Positions 24,503 through 34,831 of a DNA stretch of 64,000 nucleotides are shown here, piece after piece. Made by a program: the position numbers and the translations under genes. The stretch is from Thiomicrorhabdus indica (GTDB lineage Bacteria > Pseudomonadota > Gammaproteobacteria > Thiomicrospirales > Thiomicrospiraceae): positions 1,922,001-1,986,000 of the forward strand of contig NZ_CP033040.1 in assembly GCF_004293625.1 (NCBI RefSeq), in the 5' to 3' direction. The notes below the pieces were generated by a model that was not told the DNA's origin, did no database searches, and saw only the letters and a list, made by a program, of their open reading frames with translations. The first letter of the stretch is position 1. Each line of letters begins with the position of its first letter.

Positions 24503-27022
24503 TCAGTGTGTTGTTTGAAGTAATTGTTCTTGCATCGTTAAAGCGGCAGTATTATTCGAATCATGCTCTAGCACTTCAGATATCAACATTTGTGCTTCAG
24601 TTTTTTGATTTGACTGAATATACAAGGCAGCGAGTTTATTCTTCACCGAAATCTTATCCGGATGTTTTTCCAAATACATCTGTAAAACCTCTATTGCTCC
24701 ATTCTGATTTCCCAAGACTTTTAACATATCCGCATAGGGCAACATATAGTCTAAGTTAATCTTAACCAACCTCTCTAAAACTTCTAAAGCCACAGAGTAG
24801 TCTTCGAGATTGACAGCAATGGGTAACATTTTTTTCAACGCCAAGTGACGAAGTGCAGGAAGCTGAATAGGCTCATAGAGATTAAAAGCTTCAACAGAAT
24901 TACCCTTTAACTCTTCGGCCATGCCCTTCAACAAAGACAAAAAATCTTGTTGCTGCGATCTATTATCTTCTTTAAATCCAGCTACGTGATCAATGATGGT
25001 CTCAATTTCAGTCAAATTATTCTTAGCAAACGCATTATTCGCACGGGCCAAGATCTTCGAAACGTTGTTTACGTTTTGATCAAGCATCTTTTGATACTGA
25101 TGATCTGTTGCATCAAATTCACTTTTAAAAGCATCGACTGCTTTATTTAAGACTTGCAAATTCTTATCATCTAAAGTCTGTGTATCATGCCATTCTCGCC
25201 ATTGAAGTGAACGTCCAAACTCACCCCATTTTTTCCATTGCTCAAAAAGCTCAACTGGCAGTATTTTGTTTTGCAATTCTCCCAACCGCAACTCAGTGCG
25301 CTGAATCGATTGTTCAATTAAATTGCTCAATGCTTGACTGATCGTTTTCATTCCTCCAAAAAATGCTTTTAACTGCCCAATCACCTCTTCATTCGTCATG
25401 GCACTCTCATCCTCAATCGGCCTGAATGATTCTGAAAAGATGGCGGCCTGATAACTGGTTATAAAATTCCCATCTTGACCCACATAGAAATTAACTTTCT
25501 TCTGCAGTTTTTTGATTTTCTTAACATTATTATTCTGAATCTGGCCTTTTTTATCGTAGACCTTTTCTGAAAGTCTCTCTCCCTCACGAGAAATCTCAAA
25601 AAGCTTTTTAAAACGTTTTTGCTGTTTTTTTATAATATCCAGTGTTTCTGTAACCAGGCTCACCCGCTCATCTTGAGACAAGGTGAGCTCAACTTTTATC
25701 TCATCCATTAACTCAGATTTGAGGGGTTTATCCAGTTTAATAGATTCAACCGGCCGGTAAGTAACATTTTCCATTTTGGCTGAATGTAAACCTAAACTGA
25801 TAAATTCTAAATTTGGCTTGTGGAGCAGATAAAAACGAATCATGCTCTCCATGGCTATTTTTGCAGAATAAAAATCATCCCCTGTTTCGGTCATATTGCC
25901 AGCATTATCCTCAAGCATCGCTTTTCCGTGATGCGCGACAGTATCTTTATGTTGGGCTTCAACACTGGTTGATTCATGCGTTTGACCTTTTGCGTAGCAG
26001 AAATCTATTCCCGACAAAAATAAGCGTGTTGCCCCCATGGTTGCAGCAATATGCAAAGCCGTATTGGTGACCGTTGGACCCGGCCCGTCATAATTCAACT
26101 CATCACTTTCTTCTTTCCAACCAAATCTTTGCCCTAAATAACAAGACAAACCTTTCCATTGACTAATTAGCCGGCGTTGCGCATGAAAACTGTGCACTAA
26201 AATACTGTACTCAGAGTGTGACAAAACAGCTTTTGAGTTATCAAAACTCCAAGGAAACGGATCAACTGTTACAAAAAAGTCCACCAAGATCCCTTCCTTT
26301 TCCATTCGTTTGGCAATTCGAGCAGCAGCAAAAATAATGAGCTTATCTTGATTCTCTCTAACCCAAACAATGGCATCATCCAAAGTGGGCCCACCACCTA
26401 GAATAATTGCATCACGACCTTCTAACTTTTCTCCCATTTCTCTTGCCGGTATCAAGTTATCAGCCAAATTCAGTAACCGTTGTTCTTCAAATACTTTGGC
26501 ACTTTGACTATTGAGTTCAGAGCGGATGTAGTGACTGTATGCGACCTCAAACTCTTCCCATAACTTTCCATAGGGTGAATCTATCTTAGAATCCATCACG
26601 GCTAGAGACTTGATTAAATGCACCCGCCGGCGAATGACATAAGATCCAAAGACTCGATTCAGCTGATAAAAATCAAAATCTTGATTAAATGTCCAAATGT
26701 GTTTGTCTTTATCCTCAATCGATTCATAGGTATCCACATCTTGATCAAGGGCCTTTAGCACTTCATCAAACTCTATAAATAAGAAATTTGAAAACGTATG
26801 TTGGCGTTTGGTTTCGAAATACTTTTTTAATAAGCCAGAATCCGTACCTATCACCACATACAGGGCTTCTTGATCCTCAAGATATTCATTAAACAAAGGA
26901 TTAAATATATCTTCAGAGGCCTCATTGGCAAAAGCCAAATGATTGACTGCTTTATAGAACGTCTCGCCGTATGCATTTGACACTGTGTCTTTTAAATCTA
27001 AGTCTTCCACTTTTACAACCAT
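24503..27022 (-). CDS. maf: Maf-type flagellin glycosyltransferase (DUF115 family) with TPR tail
   Basis: Maf proteins transfer nonulosonic acids such as pseudaminic acid to flagellin Ser/Thr. This 839-aa cytoplasmic protein has the DUF115/6-hydroxymethylpterin-pyrophosphokinase-like core near 200-400. It includes AIILGGGPTLDDAIVWVRE, FFVTVDPFPWSFD and RLFLSGIDFCYAKG. A helical middle is followed by TPR-like repeats (about 700-830). Its start is 60 nt after pseI in the same direction, and a terminator follows, so it ends the pse operon. Sugar specificity is inferred from the neighbouring Pse genes. Confidence 0.92.
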   Translation of the reverse strand: MVVKVEDLDLKDTVSNAYGETFYKAVNHLAFANEASEDIFNPLFNEYLEDQEALYVVIGTDSGLLKKYFETKRQHTFSNFLFIEFDEVLKALDQDVDTYESIEDKDKHIWTFNQDFDFYQLNRVFGSYVIRRRVHLIKSLAVMDSKIDSPYGKLWEEFEVAYSHYIRSELNSQSAKVFEEQRLLNLADNLIPAREMGEKLEGRDAIILGGGPTLDDAIVWVRENQDKLIIFAAARIAKRMEKEGILVDFFVTVDPFPWSFDNSKAVLSHSEYSILVHSFHAQRRLISQWKGLSCYLGQRFGWKEESDELNYDGPGPTVTNTALHIAATMGATRLFLSGIDFCYAKGQTHESTSVEAQHKDTVAHHGKAMLEDNAGNMTETGDDFYSAKIAMESMIRFYLLHKPNLEFISLGLHSAKMENVTYRPVESIKLDKPLKSELMDEIKVELTLSQDERVSLVTETLDIIKKQQKRFKKLFEISREGERLSEKVYDKKGQIQNNNVKKIKKLQKKVNFYVGQDGNFITSYQAAIFSESFRPIEDESAMTNEEVIGQLKAFFGGMKTISQALSNLIEQSIQRTELRLGELQNKILPVELFEQWKKWGEFGRSLQWREWHDTQTLDDKNLQVLNKAVDAFKSEFDATDHQYQKMLDQNVNNVSKILARANNAFAKNNLTEIETIIDHVAGFKEDNRSQQQDFLSLLKGMAEELKGNSVEAFNLYEPIQLPALRHLALKKMLPIAVNLEDYSVALEVLERLVKINLDYMLPYADMLKVLGNQNGAIEVLQMYLEKHPDKISVKNKLAALYIQSNQKTEAQMLISEVLEHDSNNTAALTMQEQLLQTTH
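25749..25758. repeat. ACCGGCCGGT palindrome inside the Maf gene
   Basis: Perfect decamer encoding Arg-Pro-Val in YRPVES at about residue 422, in the third reading frame (compared with Pro-Ala-Gly or Thr-Gly-Arg sites elsewhere). Confidence 0.95.
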
Positions 27023-27039
27023 TCATTTTTTTATTGACA

Positions 27040-27056
27040 GTGAGAGAAGGTCTCAC
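27040..27056 (-). other. short perfect hairpin between pseI and the Maf gene
   Basis: GTGAGA and TCTCAC form a 6-bp stem around a five-base loop, 18 nt before the Maf ATG. No U-run follows in the minus direction. It may modulate translation of Maf or be neutral. Confidence 0.35.
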
Positions 27057-27081
27057 ATTGAAATTTTTTGGATGAGTCTTA

Positions 27082-28131
27082 TTATTCGATGATTCTTTGC
27101 ATCACTTTTTCTGTAAGTGCTTGCCCATAGTTATAATCTTCAGGCGCTTTTTTTCCTAAAATCTTTGAAAGGCATTTTGGTGATACACCGTATCCTGGCC
27201 TAACACTCTTAACATTTTTAACTGTAAGGATCTCTCCCTGTTTGACATCTTTTACAAAATACAACGATCTGCGAAATTTCACATTGCCTTGTTCGCTGGA
27301 TTTTCGACCATAATCAACCTTACCAAGGGCTTGCCAGGCGGTTTTAGCGCCTCTGCACAGTTCCCCAAGTTCATTAGGTTCTAGAGAAAAACTATCATCA
27401 GGGCCGCCACCCTTTCGGTCAAGAGTAACATGTTTCTCAATAATACATGCCCCAAGCGCAACCGCTGAAATCGCAGTTGTATTATCCAAAGTATGATCTG
27501 ACAACCCAACAGGCAAATTAAAACGTTGCTGCATATCCAACAATGTATTCAAGTGGTAATCCTCTGCGGGTGCCGGATAACCACTCACACAATGGAGAAT
27601 AGCTAACTCTTTACAACCACCATCTCTCGCGGCTTCTATCGCCTCGGCAATTTCTTGTGCATCTGCCATACCGGTAGAAATAATCATTGGCTTTCCAGTT
27701 TGCGCAACATATTTGATTAACAGTAAATCCACCGCCTCAAAACTAGCGATTTTGTATGCAGGCGCATTCAAATCTTCAAGTAAGTCTACCGCCGTAGTGT
27801 CAAACGGAGAGCTAAAAATCGTGATCTCTTTTGCACGTGCATAATCAAATAATGGTTTATGCCAACCCCAAGGCATATAGGCATTTTCATAGAGTTCATA
27901 TAAACTTTGACCATCCCAAAGGCCACCTTCAATCATAAACTCAGGAGTCTTCATATTTAATGTAATCGTATCTGGCTTATAGGTTTGCAATTTAACCGCA
28001 TCCGCCCCTTGTGCTTTTGCCATATCAATAATTTTATAAGCATTGTTTATATCCCTGTTATGATTCGCGGACATTTCTGCTATGACATAGGGAGGATAAT
28101 CAATGCCAATATTACGGCCATTAATTTTCAT
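27082..28131 (-). CDS. pseI: PseI, pseudaminic acid synthase
   Basis: PseI condenses the 2,4-diacetamido hexose with phosphoenolpyruvate to make pseudaminic acid. The 349-aa product has a NeuB-type TIM barrel, with AVKLQTYKPDTIT near the start, the catalytic region IISTGMADAQEI and KHVTLDRKGGGPDDSFSLEP. A C-terminal antifreeze/SAF domain (about 280-345) reads SLYFVKDVKQGEIL and SVRPGYG. It overlaps the pseG-pseH stop by 11 nt. PseI rather than NeuB or LegI is inferred from the complete pse context. Confidence 0.93.
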   Translation of the reverse strand: MKINGRNIGIDYPPYVIAEMSANHNRDINNAYKIIDMAKAQGADAVKLQTYKPDTITLNMKTPEFMIEGGLWDGQSLYELYENAYMPWGWHKPLFDYARAKEITIFSSPFDTTAVDLLEDLNAPAYKIASFEAVDLLLIKYVAQTGKPMIISTGMADAQEIAEAIEAARDGGCKELAILHCVSGYPAPAEDYHLNTLLDMQQRFNLPVGLSDHTLDNTTAISAVALGACIIEKHVTLDRKGGGPDDSFSLEPNELGELCRGAKTAWQALGKVDYGRKSSEQGNVKFRRSLYFVKDVKQGEILTVKNVKSVRPGYGVSPKCLSKILGKKAPEDYNYGQALTEKVMQRIIE

Positions 28132-29698
28132 AGGGTATGCTCTCAGTTAACTGTTTTGTCATATGAATAAGAGTCTTTGATTCCTGCTGACTTTGATACG
28201 TTTCAATAAATCCGAATTTTTTATATAAACATATTGCAGCATAATTATCATCATAAACAACTAAGTCTAATTCGTTTAATTTCAAAATCTTTAGCGCATA
28301 ATCTAGCGCTAAAATCATCAAAGCCGTACCTTGTCCTTTCTCTGCCAAAAAGGGGTTAGCAAAAATACCAAATTCAGCACGACGCTGTTCATTGTCAATA
28401 TCAGTAAAGTTAAGGGTACCGATGATTTTTTCTGCCCGCTGCACCATAAAAAAACGTCGGTCAATTCGTGATTTCAAAGAGCCTACAAAAGCCAAATGTT
28501 CAGATTCTGTAATCATTTTCTGTTGATGCATCCATTTGCGAATGCTTTCATGATTACGCATTGCCAAAACAAATAACGATTGTTTAGGCGTTAAAGCAGT
28601 GTAAGGAAAGAATACATGTCCTTCTTGGTTTTGATAGCTCTGACTCAGCATATTTGTAACTCTACTCGCACCTTGACCATCAACTAATCGTGAACTGTTC
28701 TCAGTCAAATCTTTCAACTGATTTAACGCATCTCGAACAACTTTCGGCAAAAACGATACCTCATCTAAAATTTGCACTACATTAATTGAAGATAAGGCTT
28801 CGGCAATTTGACGCTGATTTTCGGCAATCACCAGCTGAATCGTCGGTAAACCTAAACAACAACGTTCCCAAGTCGTTGACCCTGCCGCGCCAATCGCTAT
28901 ATCGGCATTGGCCATAATTTCGGCCATATTCGCGACATTGGTTTTGATTTCAATATCAAAAGGCATGGCTGCGGCTTGGTATTGAACCGTTTGCAAGTGT
29001 GGTGCGTTCGCCCCCATTACAACAATAATTTTCTCTTGTCCTGATAAGGGAACATTGCTCATCTGAGCAAGAATTTTCCCAGTGTAATTATCTGGATCAA
29101 CACCGCCCATCGTGATCAAGATATTCTCTACCGTGTTCTTATCTGTACGGCGATTCAAGCTGTAATCTCGCCACTCAGCAAACTCTGAGCGCAATAAGCT
29201 ATAGTCTGCACCCGCTAAAATTTGACAATGGTCTGGGACTAAATGTTGATATTTTGCCGTCGTGGCGCCATAATTCTGATCGAGTAACCAATCACACAAA
29301 TGTTCCCGATCACCTAAATCATCAATTACCATCAATTTTTCACAATACGGTTTAAGTTGTGTTTGCCAATTTTTATCTAATGCATAATGATCAACAATCA
29401 ACCAATCAACGGGTTTATTATGCAAAAACTGGGCGCACTGCTCAGCGTCTTGCTGTTGCGTTACGCCCAACCAATCAGAATGAAATAGAGTCTCATCGGA
29501 ATAACTATTCGGTTGAGCTAGCCTTGCAACCTCATACCCCTTTTGTTCTATTAATTGAATCAGGTGACCAGAATGTGGCCGGCATAAAAACAGCACATCA
29601 ATTCCTTGATCACGCAGGACAGCCGCTAGAGTTAAACATCGCATGACATGCCCAGTGCCTATTTTTATAGAGGCATCGACTCTAAAAACGACTTTCAC
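28121..29698 (-). CDS. PseG-PseH fusion: UDP-sugar hydrolase and N-acetyltransferase
   Basis: The first half (about 1-345) is PseG, which removes UDP from UDP-2,4-diacetamido-2,4,6-trideoxy-altrose. It has a GT-B-like fold with the start RVDASIKIGTGHVMRC and the UDP-binding GAAGSTTWERCCLGLP. The second half (about 365-520) is a GNAT acetyltransferase with IRKWMHQQKMI, matching PseH, which acetylates the 4-amino group. In Campylobacter and Helicobacter these are separate genes. No stop separates them here. It overlaps the methylase (4 nt) and pseI (11 nt). Confidence 0.93.
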   Translation of the reverse strand: MKVVFRVDASIKIGTGHVMRCLTLAAVLRDQGIDVLFLCRPHSGHLIQLIEQKGYEVARLAQPNSYSDETLFHSDWLGVTQQQDAEQCAQFLHNKPVDWLIVDHYALDKNWQTQLKPYCEKLMVIDDLGDREHLCDWLLDQNYGATTAKYQHLVPDHCQILAGADYSLLRSEFAEWRDYSLNRRTDKNTVENILITMGGVDPDNYTGKILAQMSNVPLSGQEKIIVVMGANAPHLQTVQYQAAAMPFDIEIKTNVANMAEIMANADIAIGAAGSTTWERCCLGLPTIQLVIAENQRQIAEALSSINVVQILDEVSFLPKVVRDALNQLKDLTENSSRLVDGQGASRVTNMLSQSYQNQEGHVFFPYTALTPKQSLFVLAMRNHESIRKWMHQQKMITESEHLAFVGSLKSRIDRRFFMVQRAEKIIGTLNFTDIDNEQRRAEFGIFANPFLAEKGQGTALMILALDYALKILKLNELDLVVYDDNYAAICLYKKFGFIETYQSQQESKTLIHMTKQLTESIPYEN

Positions 29699-30321
29699 TC
29701 GGAAGTTTTTTCCATTAAAAACCAGTTAATATCATCTTGTGGCCAGTTTTGATCACGACGATATAGAAAACCATAATCCAGCAAACGGACATTTGGATGT
29801 CGGTCCATGAGCTCCCCAGAAAAATCTCGTTTAAACAACTTATCACTATGACCTCGATAAGGAATTGAGGTCGGAGACGGACTGTAATATTCAGCCACAA
29901 GAATATAGCGATTACTCAAAGCCACCATTTTGTCGTAAACATCATTCAAAACATCAGGGGATAAATGAATCATTACCCCTTTGGTAAATACCAAATCAAA
30001 TTTTTGATTCACGGGATATTCTAAAATCGACCCTTCAAAAACATTCTCAATAAAACTTGATTTTCTCAATTGCTCTGCGGCTTTGGGGTTAATTTCAATC
30101 GCGTTTAGGCTTACATTTGGCATTAGAGCAGATAGACTACGTAAATTCATACCAACATTTGCACCCATTTCTAGTACCGAAGAAACATCTCGAGTGGCTG
30201 CGAATACTTTTGAAAAGAAGGCCAAATTTGCCGCGAGTAATTCCTTACTTTGATTTCGTTCTATATAATCATCACCGAAACTTCCTGCCCAAAAAGCTTC
30301 TTGTTCTGTCTTAAATGTCAT
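29695..30321 (-). CDS. SAM-dependent methylase of the pseudaminic-acid locus
   Basis: This 208-aa protein matches the pseudaminic-acid-associated methylase family by its opening FWAGSFGDDYIERNQ. A Rossmann SAM-binding motif follows (VLEMGANVGMN), then a DLVFTKGVMIHLSP segment. It probably O- or N-methylates the nonulosonic acid or its precursor; the exact substrate is not known. It lies between pseF and the pseG-pseH fusion with 4-nt overlaps on both sides, so it is in the same operon. Confidence 0.85.
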   Translation of the reverse strand: MTFKTEQEAFWAGSFGDDYIERNQSKELLAANLAFFSKVFAATRDVSSVLEMGANVGMNLRSLSALMPNVSLNAIEINPKAAEQLRKSSFIENVFEGSILEYPVNQKFDLVFTKGVMIHLSPDVLNDVYDKMVALSNRYILVAEYYSPSPTSIPYRGHSDKLFKRDFSGELMDRHPNVRLLDYGFLYRRDQNWPQDDINWFLMEKTSE

Positions 30322-31013
30322 AATTTCCCTCTTTGTACTAGAGCCTCGTAAATCAACTCAGCAAAAAACCAATCTTCTGGTGTATCAATATCAACAACTC
30401 GCCAATGTGGAATCACCATTCCTGCCCCTATTTCATGGGGACTCTTGCCAGAGAGCCATGCATCAACAGTACCTATATAAAATTGGCCGACATCGTAATA
30501 AACTTTCTCTAAGTCTTGGCTTCTTTTAAAAGTGTTTTCTTGAAATAGAGGACTCATTTTTCCTAAAGAGTCTCTTTGTAAAGCACGCTTAACATGAGAT
30601 GGAAATTCGGTAACAGGAAAAACATAACTAGGCTCTAAACTTTCATCGATAATTCGATAAGCTTCTTGTAAGTCTTCAACACGAATAAAGGGAACACAAG
30701 GATAGATACAGGCAACTAAATCACAGGATTTTCCAATAGAACCAAGATACTCAATAGCATGAGCAATAACCGCATTGGTTGTTGTATGATCGTCTGCTAA
30801 TTCTTCAGGGCGCTGAATCACAGAAATGCCAGCTTCCTCAGCAATATCTTGTATTTCTATAGATTCACTGCTCACGTATATTTCATCAAAAATATTTGCT
30901 TTTTTAGCCGCTTCAATCGCGTAGCAAATCATTCTCTTCCCAGCAAACTCTTTAATATTTTTTCTCGGGATTCTTTTGGAACCACCACGTGCAGGAATCA
31001 CACAGATTTTCAT
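30318..31013 (-). CDS. pseF: PseF, CMP-pseudaminic acid synthetase
   Basis: PseF activates pseudaminic acid with CTP to make the glycosyl donor for Maf. The 231-aa product begins with the cytidylyltransferase nucleotide motif VIPARGGSKRIPRKNI at about residue 5. It has SVIQRPEELADDHTTT, the CTP/sugar-binding region, and RVVDIDTPEDW near the end. The length and motifs match PseF/NeuA. It overlaps the methylase (4 nt) and the sialidase-like gene (4 nt). Confidence 0.93.
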   Translation of the reverse strand: MKICVIPARGGSKRIPRKNIKEFAGKRMICYAIEAAKKANIFDEIYVSSESIEIQDIAEEAGISVIQRPEELADDHTTTNAVIAHAIEYLGSIGKSCDLVACIYPCVPFIRVEDLQEAYRIIDESLEPSYVFPVTEFPSHVKRALQRDSLGKMSPLFQENTFKRSQDLEKVYYDVGQFYIGTVDAWLSGKSPHEIGAGMVIPHWRVVDIDTPEDWFFAELIYEALVQRGKL

Positions 31014-31987
31014 TTAAATGACCTACTTCTTTTGGTTTGTATAAGAGGGATAACGGCTAGAAATACATTTGCTTGAGGCGCATTGTCTTCCTTTCCGAAA
31101 CGAGAAGAGGAGTAATAACTAACGTATAATTTTTCATCTTTTTCAACCATTCCCGGATAGCTGCAATCACCATAACTTGGCAGAGTCCGCCAAAGCTTTA
31201 ACCGGCCGGTATTTTTATTGAGTTTATAGAGATTCGTTTTGGCGGTCCAGCGCTTAAAATTAATATAGCGGCCTGCGACAACACACTCACCGTTGGAGAG
31301 TGTAACCAGCTTGGGGCCTCCAATATGTTTAGCAAGCACTTGCCAATTCCAATTTTTTAACCGGCCGGTAGAGTTTGCCAACACAGCCTTTCCACCATTC
31401 GGCGCATCCCTCCTGCTTAAGCACCACAAATTTTCACCGTCAGATAACAAGGAGCTTTCATTCGTGAAAACCTGTAAGTCTGGGAAAAAGTCTTCCACCC
31501 ATTTTTGCCAATGCAATCCATCGTCTGAGCGATACAAACAGCCATTTAAATCATTGCCACCATAACCAACGCTATAGGCTTTGCCTTGATGCCAAGTCAC
31601 TGCCCAGCGCCATGTACCTTCGCTGGTTACATCCAGAAGCGGCTGTGACCAAATGCTTTCCCCTAACTGTTGTTCCAATTTCCATGCCACAGAATACAGT
31701 CGACTTTTAGCCATCGAGTACACCGCCCATCGAATTCCCGCAGTTAGGATTAATTCATTATCTGGTCGAATACTTAATTTTGGATCTCTTAAATCTCCAC
31801 CTTGCCAACTTAAACGACTATGTTCCTGCCAAGTTTTCGCATCATTAGATGACAAAACTACAATTTGACCATCCAGTGACATGTGGGTAGAACCTTCACG
31901 AAAAACACAAAACCACTGGCCATTGAAAAAGCTTAAATCGGTAAAAGCACTATGATTTTCAGACTGCCAAAGAGGGATGACTTGCAT
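31010..31987 (-). CDS. Sialidase-like beta-propeller protein in the pse operon
   Basis: The 325-aa protein has no signal peptide and looks cytoplasmic. It shows neuraminidase-type features: FREGSTHM near the start and Asp-boxes SSNDAKTW and RSDDGLHW. It also has repeated blade segments NSTGRLKNW and KNTGRLKLW, which point to a six-bladed propeller. Active-site residues cannot be confirmed by eye. It overlaps pseF by 4 nt and abuts pseC (shared base), so it is an integral operon gene. A catabolic sialidase seems unlikely inside a biosynthetic operon; a sugar-modifying or editing role is inference. Confidence 0.72.
   Translation of the reverse strand: MQVIPLWQSENHSAFTDLSFFNGQWFCVFREGSTHMSLDGQIVVLSSNDAKTWQEHSRLSWQGGDLRDPKLSIRPDNELILTAGIRWAVYSMAKSRLYSVAWKLEQQLGESIWSQPLLDVTSEGTWRWAVTWHQGKAYSVGYGGNDLNGCLYRSDDGLHWQKWVEDFFPDLQVFTNESSLLSDGENLWCLSRRDAPNGGKAVLANSTGRLKNWNWQVLAKHIGGPKLVTLSNGECVVAGRYINFKRWTAKTNLYKLNKNTGRLKLWRTLPSYGDCSYPGMVEKDEKLYVSYYSSSRFGKEDNAPQANVFLAVIPLIQTKRSRSFK
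31201..31210. repeat. ACCGGCCGGT palindrome in the sialidase-like gene (copy 1)
   Basis: Perfect decamer encoding Thr-Gly-Arg in KNTGRLKLW, in the same frame and blade position as the copy at 31360, exactly 53 codons away. Confidence 0.95.
31360..31369. repeat. ACCGGCCGGT palindrome in the sialidase-like gene (copy 2)
   Basis: Perfect decamer encoding Thr-Gly-Arg in NSTGRLKNW, one propeller blade earlier than the copy at 31201. Confidence 0.95.
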
Positions 31988-33144
31988 TACCCACCTTTCG
32001 CTAAAATTTGTAACACGGTTGTAATGACAAACGCCTGCTCTTGAGGCTCAAGCGTTTGGTGCAGAGGCAAACTAATCGCGTGCTGATAATAATTTTCCGC
32101 ATTGGGGAAATCACCCAATTTAAAACCAAACTGCTGATAATACGGTTGAGTATGCACGGGGATATAATGCACATTCACACCGATACCTTGTGCTCGAAGC
32201 TGTTCAAACACTTCTCGACGGTTGAGTCTTTGAGGTAGTTGAATTGGAAACAGATGGAAAGAAGAATAAGAATCATCCGATTGAAACGGCAAAATCAAAT
32301 CTGTGTTGGCAAAGGCTTCAAAATAGATTTTTGCCAGCTCATGACGTTTTGCAACAAATTGATCTAAATGCTGCATTTGACTTAAACCTAAAGCCGCTTG
32401 CAGCTCTGTCATTCGATAGTTAAAACCCAAATCTATTTGCTGATAATACCAAGCCCCTTCAGGCTCTTTACGCATCAAATGTTCGTCACGCGTAACACCA
32501 TGACTGCGTAATTGCTGCATTTTCTCGACAAGTTTTGCATCATTTGTCGTCGCTAAACCACCCTCAGCAGTCGTAATAATTTTCACTGGATGGAAGCTAA
32601 ACACCGTAATATCGGAAAACTGACAATTCCCTACCGGCCGGTCAAGATATTGACTACCGATCGCGTGCGAAGCATCTTCGATAACTTTAAAGCCGTATTC
32701 TTGAGATAGCTGCCGTATACGCTGCATATCGCACGACTGGCCAGCAAAGTGGACTGGAATAACAATTTTCGGCAGGCAGTTATTAGCTTTGGCTTTAATA
32801 AGTTTTTGCTCAAGCGCATCTGAACACAGATTGTAAGTTTGAGGGTCAATATCAACAAAATCGACCTTAGCGCCACAGTAAAGTCCACAATTTGCGGATG
32901 CTACAAAGGTATTGGGTGAAGTCCACAACCAATCACCTTTGCCTAAACCCAATGCCAAACAAGCAATATGCAGTGCGGAAGTCGCACTATTGACTGCCAC
33001 TCCGAACTGAGTCCCACAATAATCAGCAACCGCTTGCTCAAATGCCGGGAGCTTGGGGCCTTGGGTAAGAAAGTCGGAATTTAAAACCTCAACGACTGCT
33101 TCAATGTCAGCAGCATCAATCGACTGGCGACCATAAGGAATCAT
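31987..33144 (-). CDS. pseC: PseC, UDP-4-amino-sugar aminotransferase
   Basis: PseC is a PLP-dependent aminotransferase that adds the 4-amino group to the UDP-4-keto sugar made by PseB. The 385-aa product has the DegT/DnrJ/EryC1 fold. It contains NSATSALHIACLALGLGKGD, VIEDASHAIGSQY and the PLP-Lys region FSFHPVKIITTAEGG. The last segment, ENYYQHAISLPLHQTLEP, is typical of the family. It lies 9 nt after pseB. The palindrome at 32633 encodes DRPVG close to the active-site region. Confidence 0.94.
   Translation of the reverse strand: MIPYGRQSIDAADIEAVVEVLNSDFLTQGPKLPAFEQAVADYCGTQFGVAVNSATSALHIACLALGLGKGDWLWTSPNTFVASANCGLYCGAKVDFVDIDPQTYNLCSDALEQKLIKAKANNCLPKIVIPVHFAGQSCDMQRIRQLSQEYGFKVIEDASHAIGSQYLDRPVGNCQFSDITVFSFHPVKIITTAEGGLATTNDAKLVEKMQQLRSHGVTRDEHLMRKEPEGAWYYQQIDLGFNYRMTELQAALGLSQMQHLDQFVAKRHELAKIYFEAFANTDLILPFQSDDSYSSFHLFPIQLPQRLNRREVFEQLRAQGIGVNVHYIPVHTQPYYQQFGFKLGDFPNAENYYQHAISLPLHQTLEPQEQAFVITTVLQILAKGG
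32633..32642. repeat. ACCGGCCGGT palindrome inside pseC
   Basis: Perfect decamer encoding Arg-Pro-Val in DRPVGN at about residue 168, in a folded core region rather than a linker. Confidence 0.95.
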
Positions 33145-33153
33145 TAGAACTCT

Positions 33154-34164
<1,011 letters not shown>

Positions 34165-34231
34165 TTATACTGATTTTTGTGAAAGAATATCATTACTAAC
34201 GACATGTTTAATCATTTCTTTAAAGGTTTCA

Positions 34232-34819
34232 ATGCAAATTATTTTATACGACACTGAGTTTACCGCTTGGGAAGGCTCCCAAGAACGTAATTGGAGTCTA
34301 CATTGGGAATACAAAGAGATCATTCAATTCTCCGCCAAAAAACTTCATCTCACGGCCCAAAACTTTGATTTAATTGATGAATTTCATACATTTGTGAAGC
34401 CCATCAAGAATGTACAGCTTTCCAATTACATCATGGAATTAACCAAAATAAACCAAGATCAAATTGAACAAGGCCTGTCTGCGCAACAACTGTTTTCTGA
34501 AATTCATCAATTTTCCGAAAATTTTGAGGTGCCAATGTATAGTTGGGGAAATGATTTACATGTCCTTGAAGAAACCGCTCACATCCACAATATCTGCTTA
34601 AAGCACCTAAACAGTTGTGATTTAAGACCAATATTTGAACAATTTAGCATAAATACCAATGTTTCTAGTGGTCAGCTGTTTAAAAACTTTGACATTGACT
34701 TGTCTATTCAAGAGCATAATGCACTTGACGACACCCTCAGCCTTTATGAATCTCTGAAACAACTCCATAAACAAAATCCTAAAAAGCTAGTGACACTGTT
34801 TACAGATGAGAGCCCTTAG
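34232..34819 (+). CDS. DEDD-type 3'-5' exonuclease
   Basis: The 195-aa reading begins MQIILYDTEFTAWEG at 34232, with AAAGG upstream. An in-frame upstream ATG (34139) would overlap pseB antisense and adds 31 hydrophobic residues, so I rejected it. The first motif (D-x-E in YDTEFT), a mid Asp in YSWGNDLHV and the last motif (H-x4-D in EHNALDD) match the RNase T/DnaQ superfamily of DEDDh nucleases. It is the only plus-strand gene in this stretch and converges on the transglycosylase with 12 nt between stops. Its substrate is unknown. Confidence 0.85.
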   Translation: MQIILYDTEFTAWEGSQERNWSLHWEYKEIIQFSAKKLHLTAQNFDLIDEFHTFVKPIKNVQLSNYIMELTKINQDQIEQGLSAQQLFSEIHQFSENFEVPMYSWGNDLHVLEETAHIHNICLKHLNSCDLRPIFEQFSINTNVSSGQLFKNFDIDLSIQEHNALDDTLSLYESLKQLHKQNPKKLVTLFTDESP

Positions 34820-34831
34820 ATTGAAACATCA

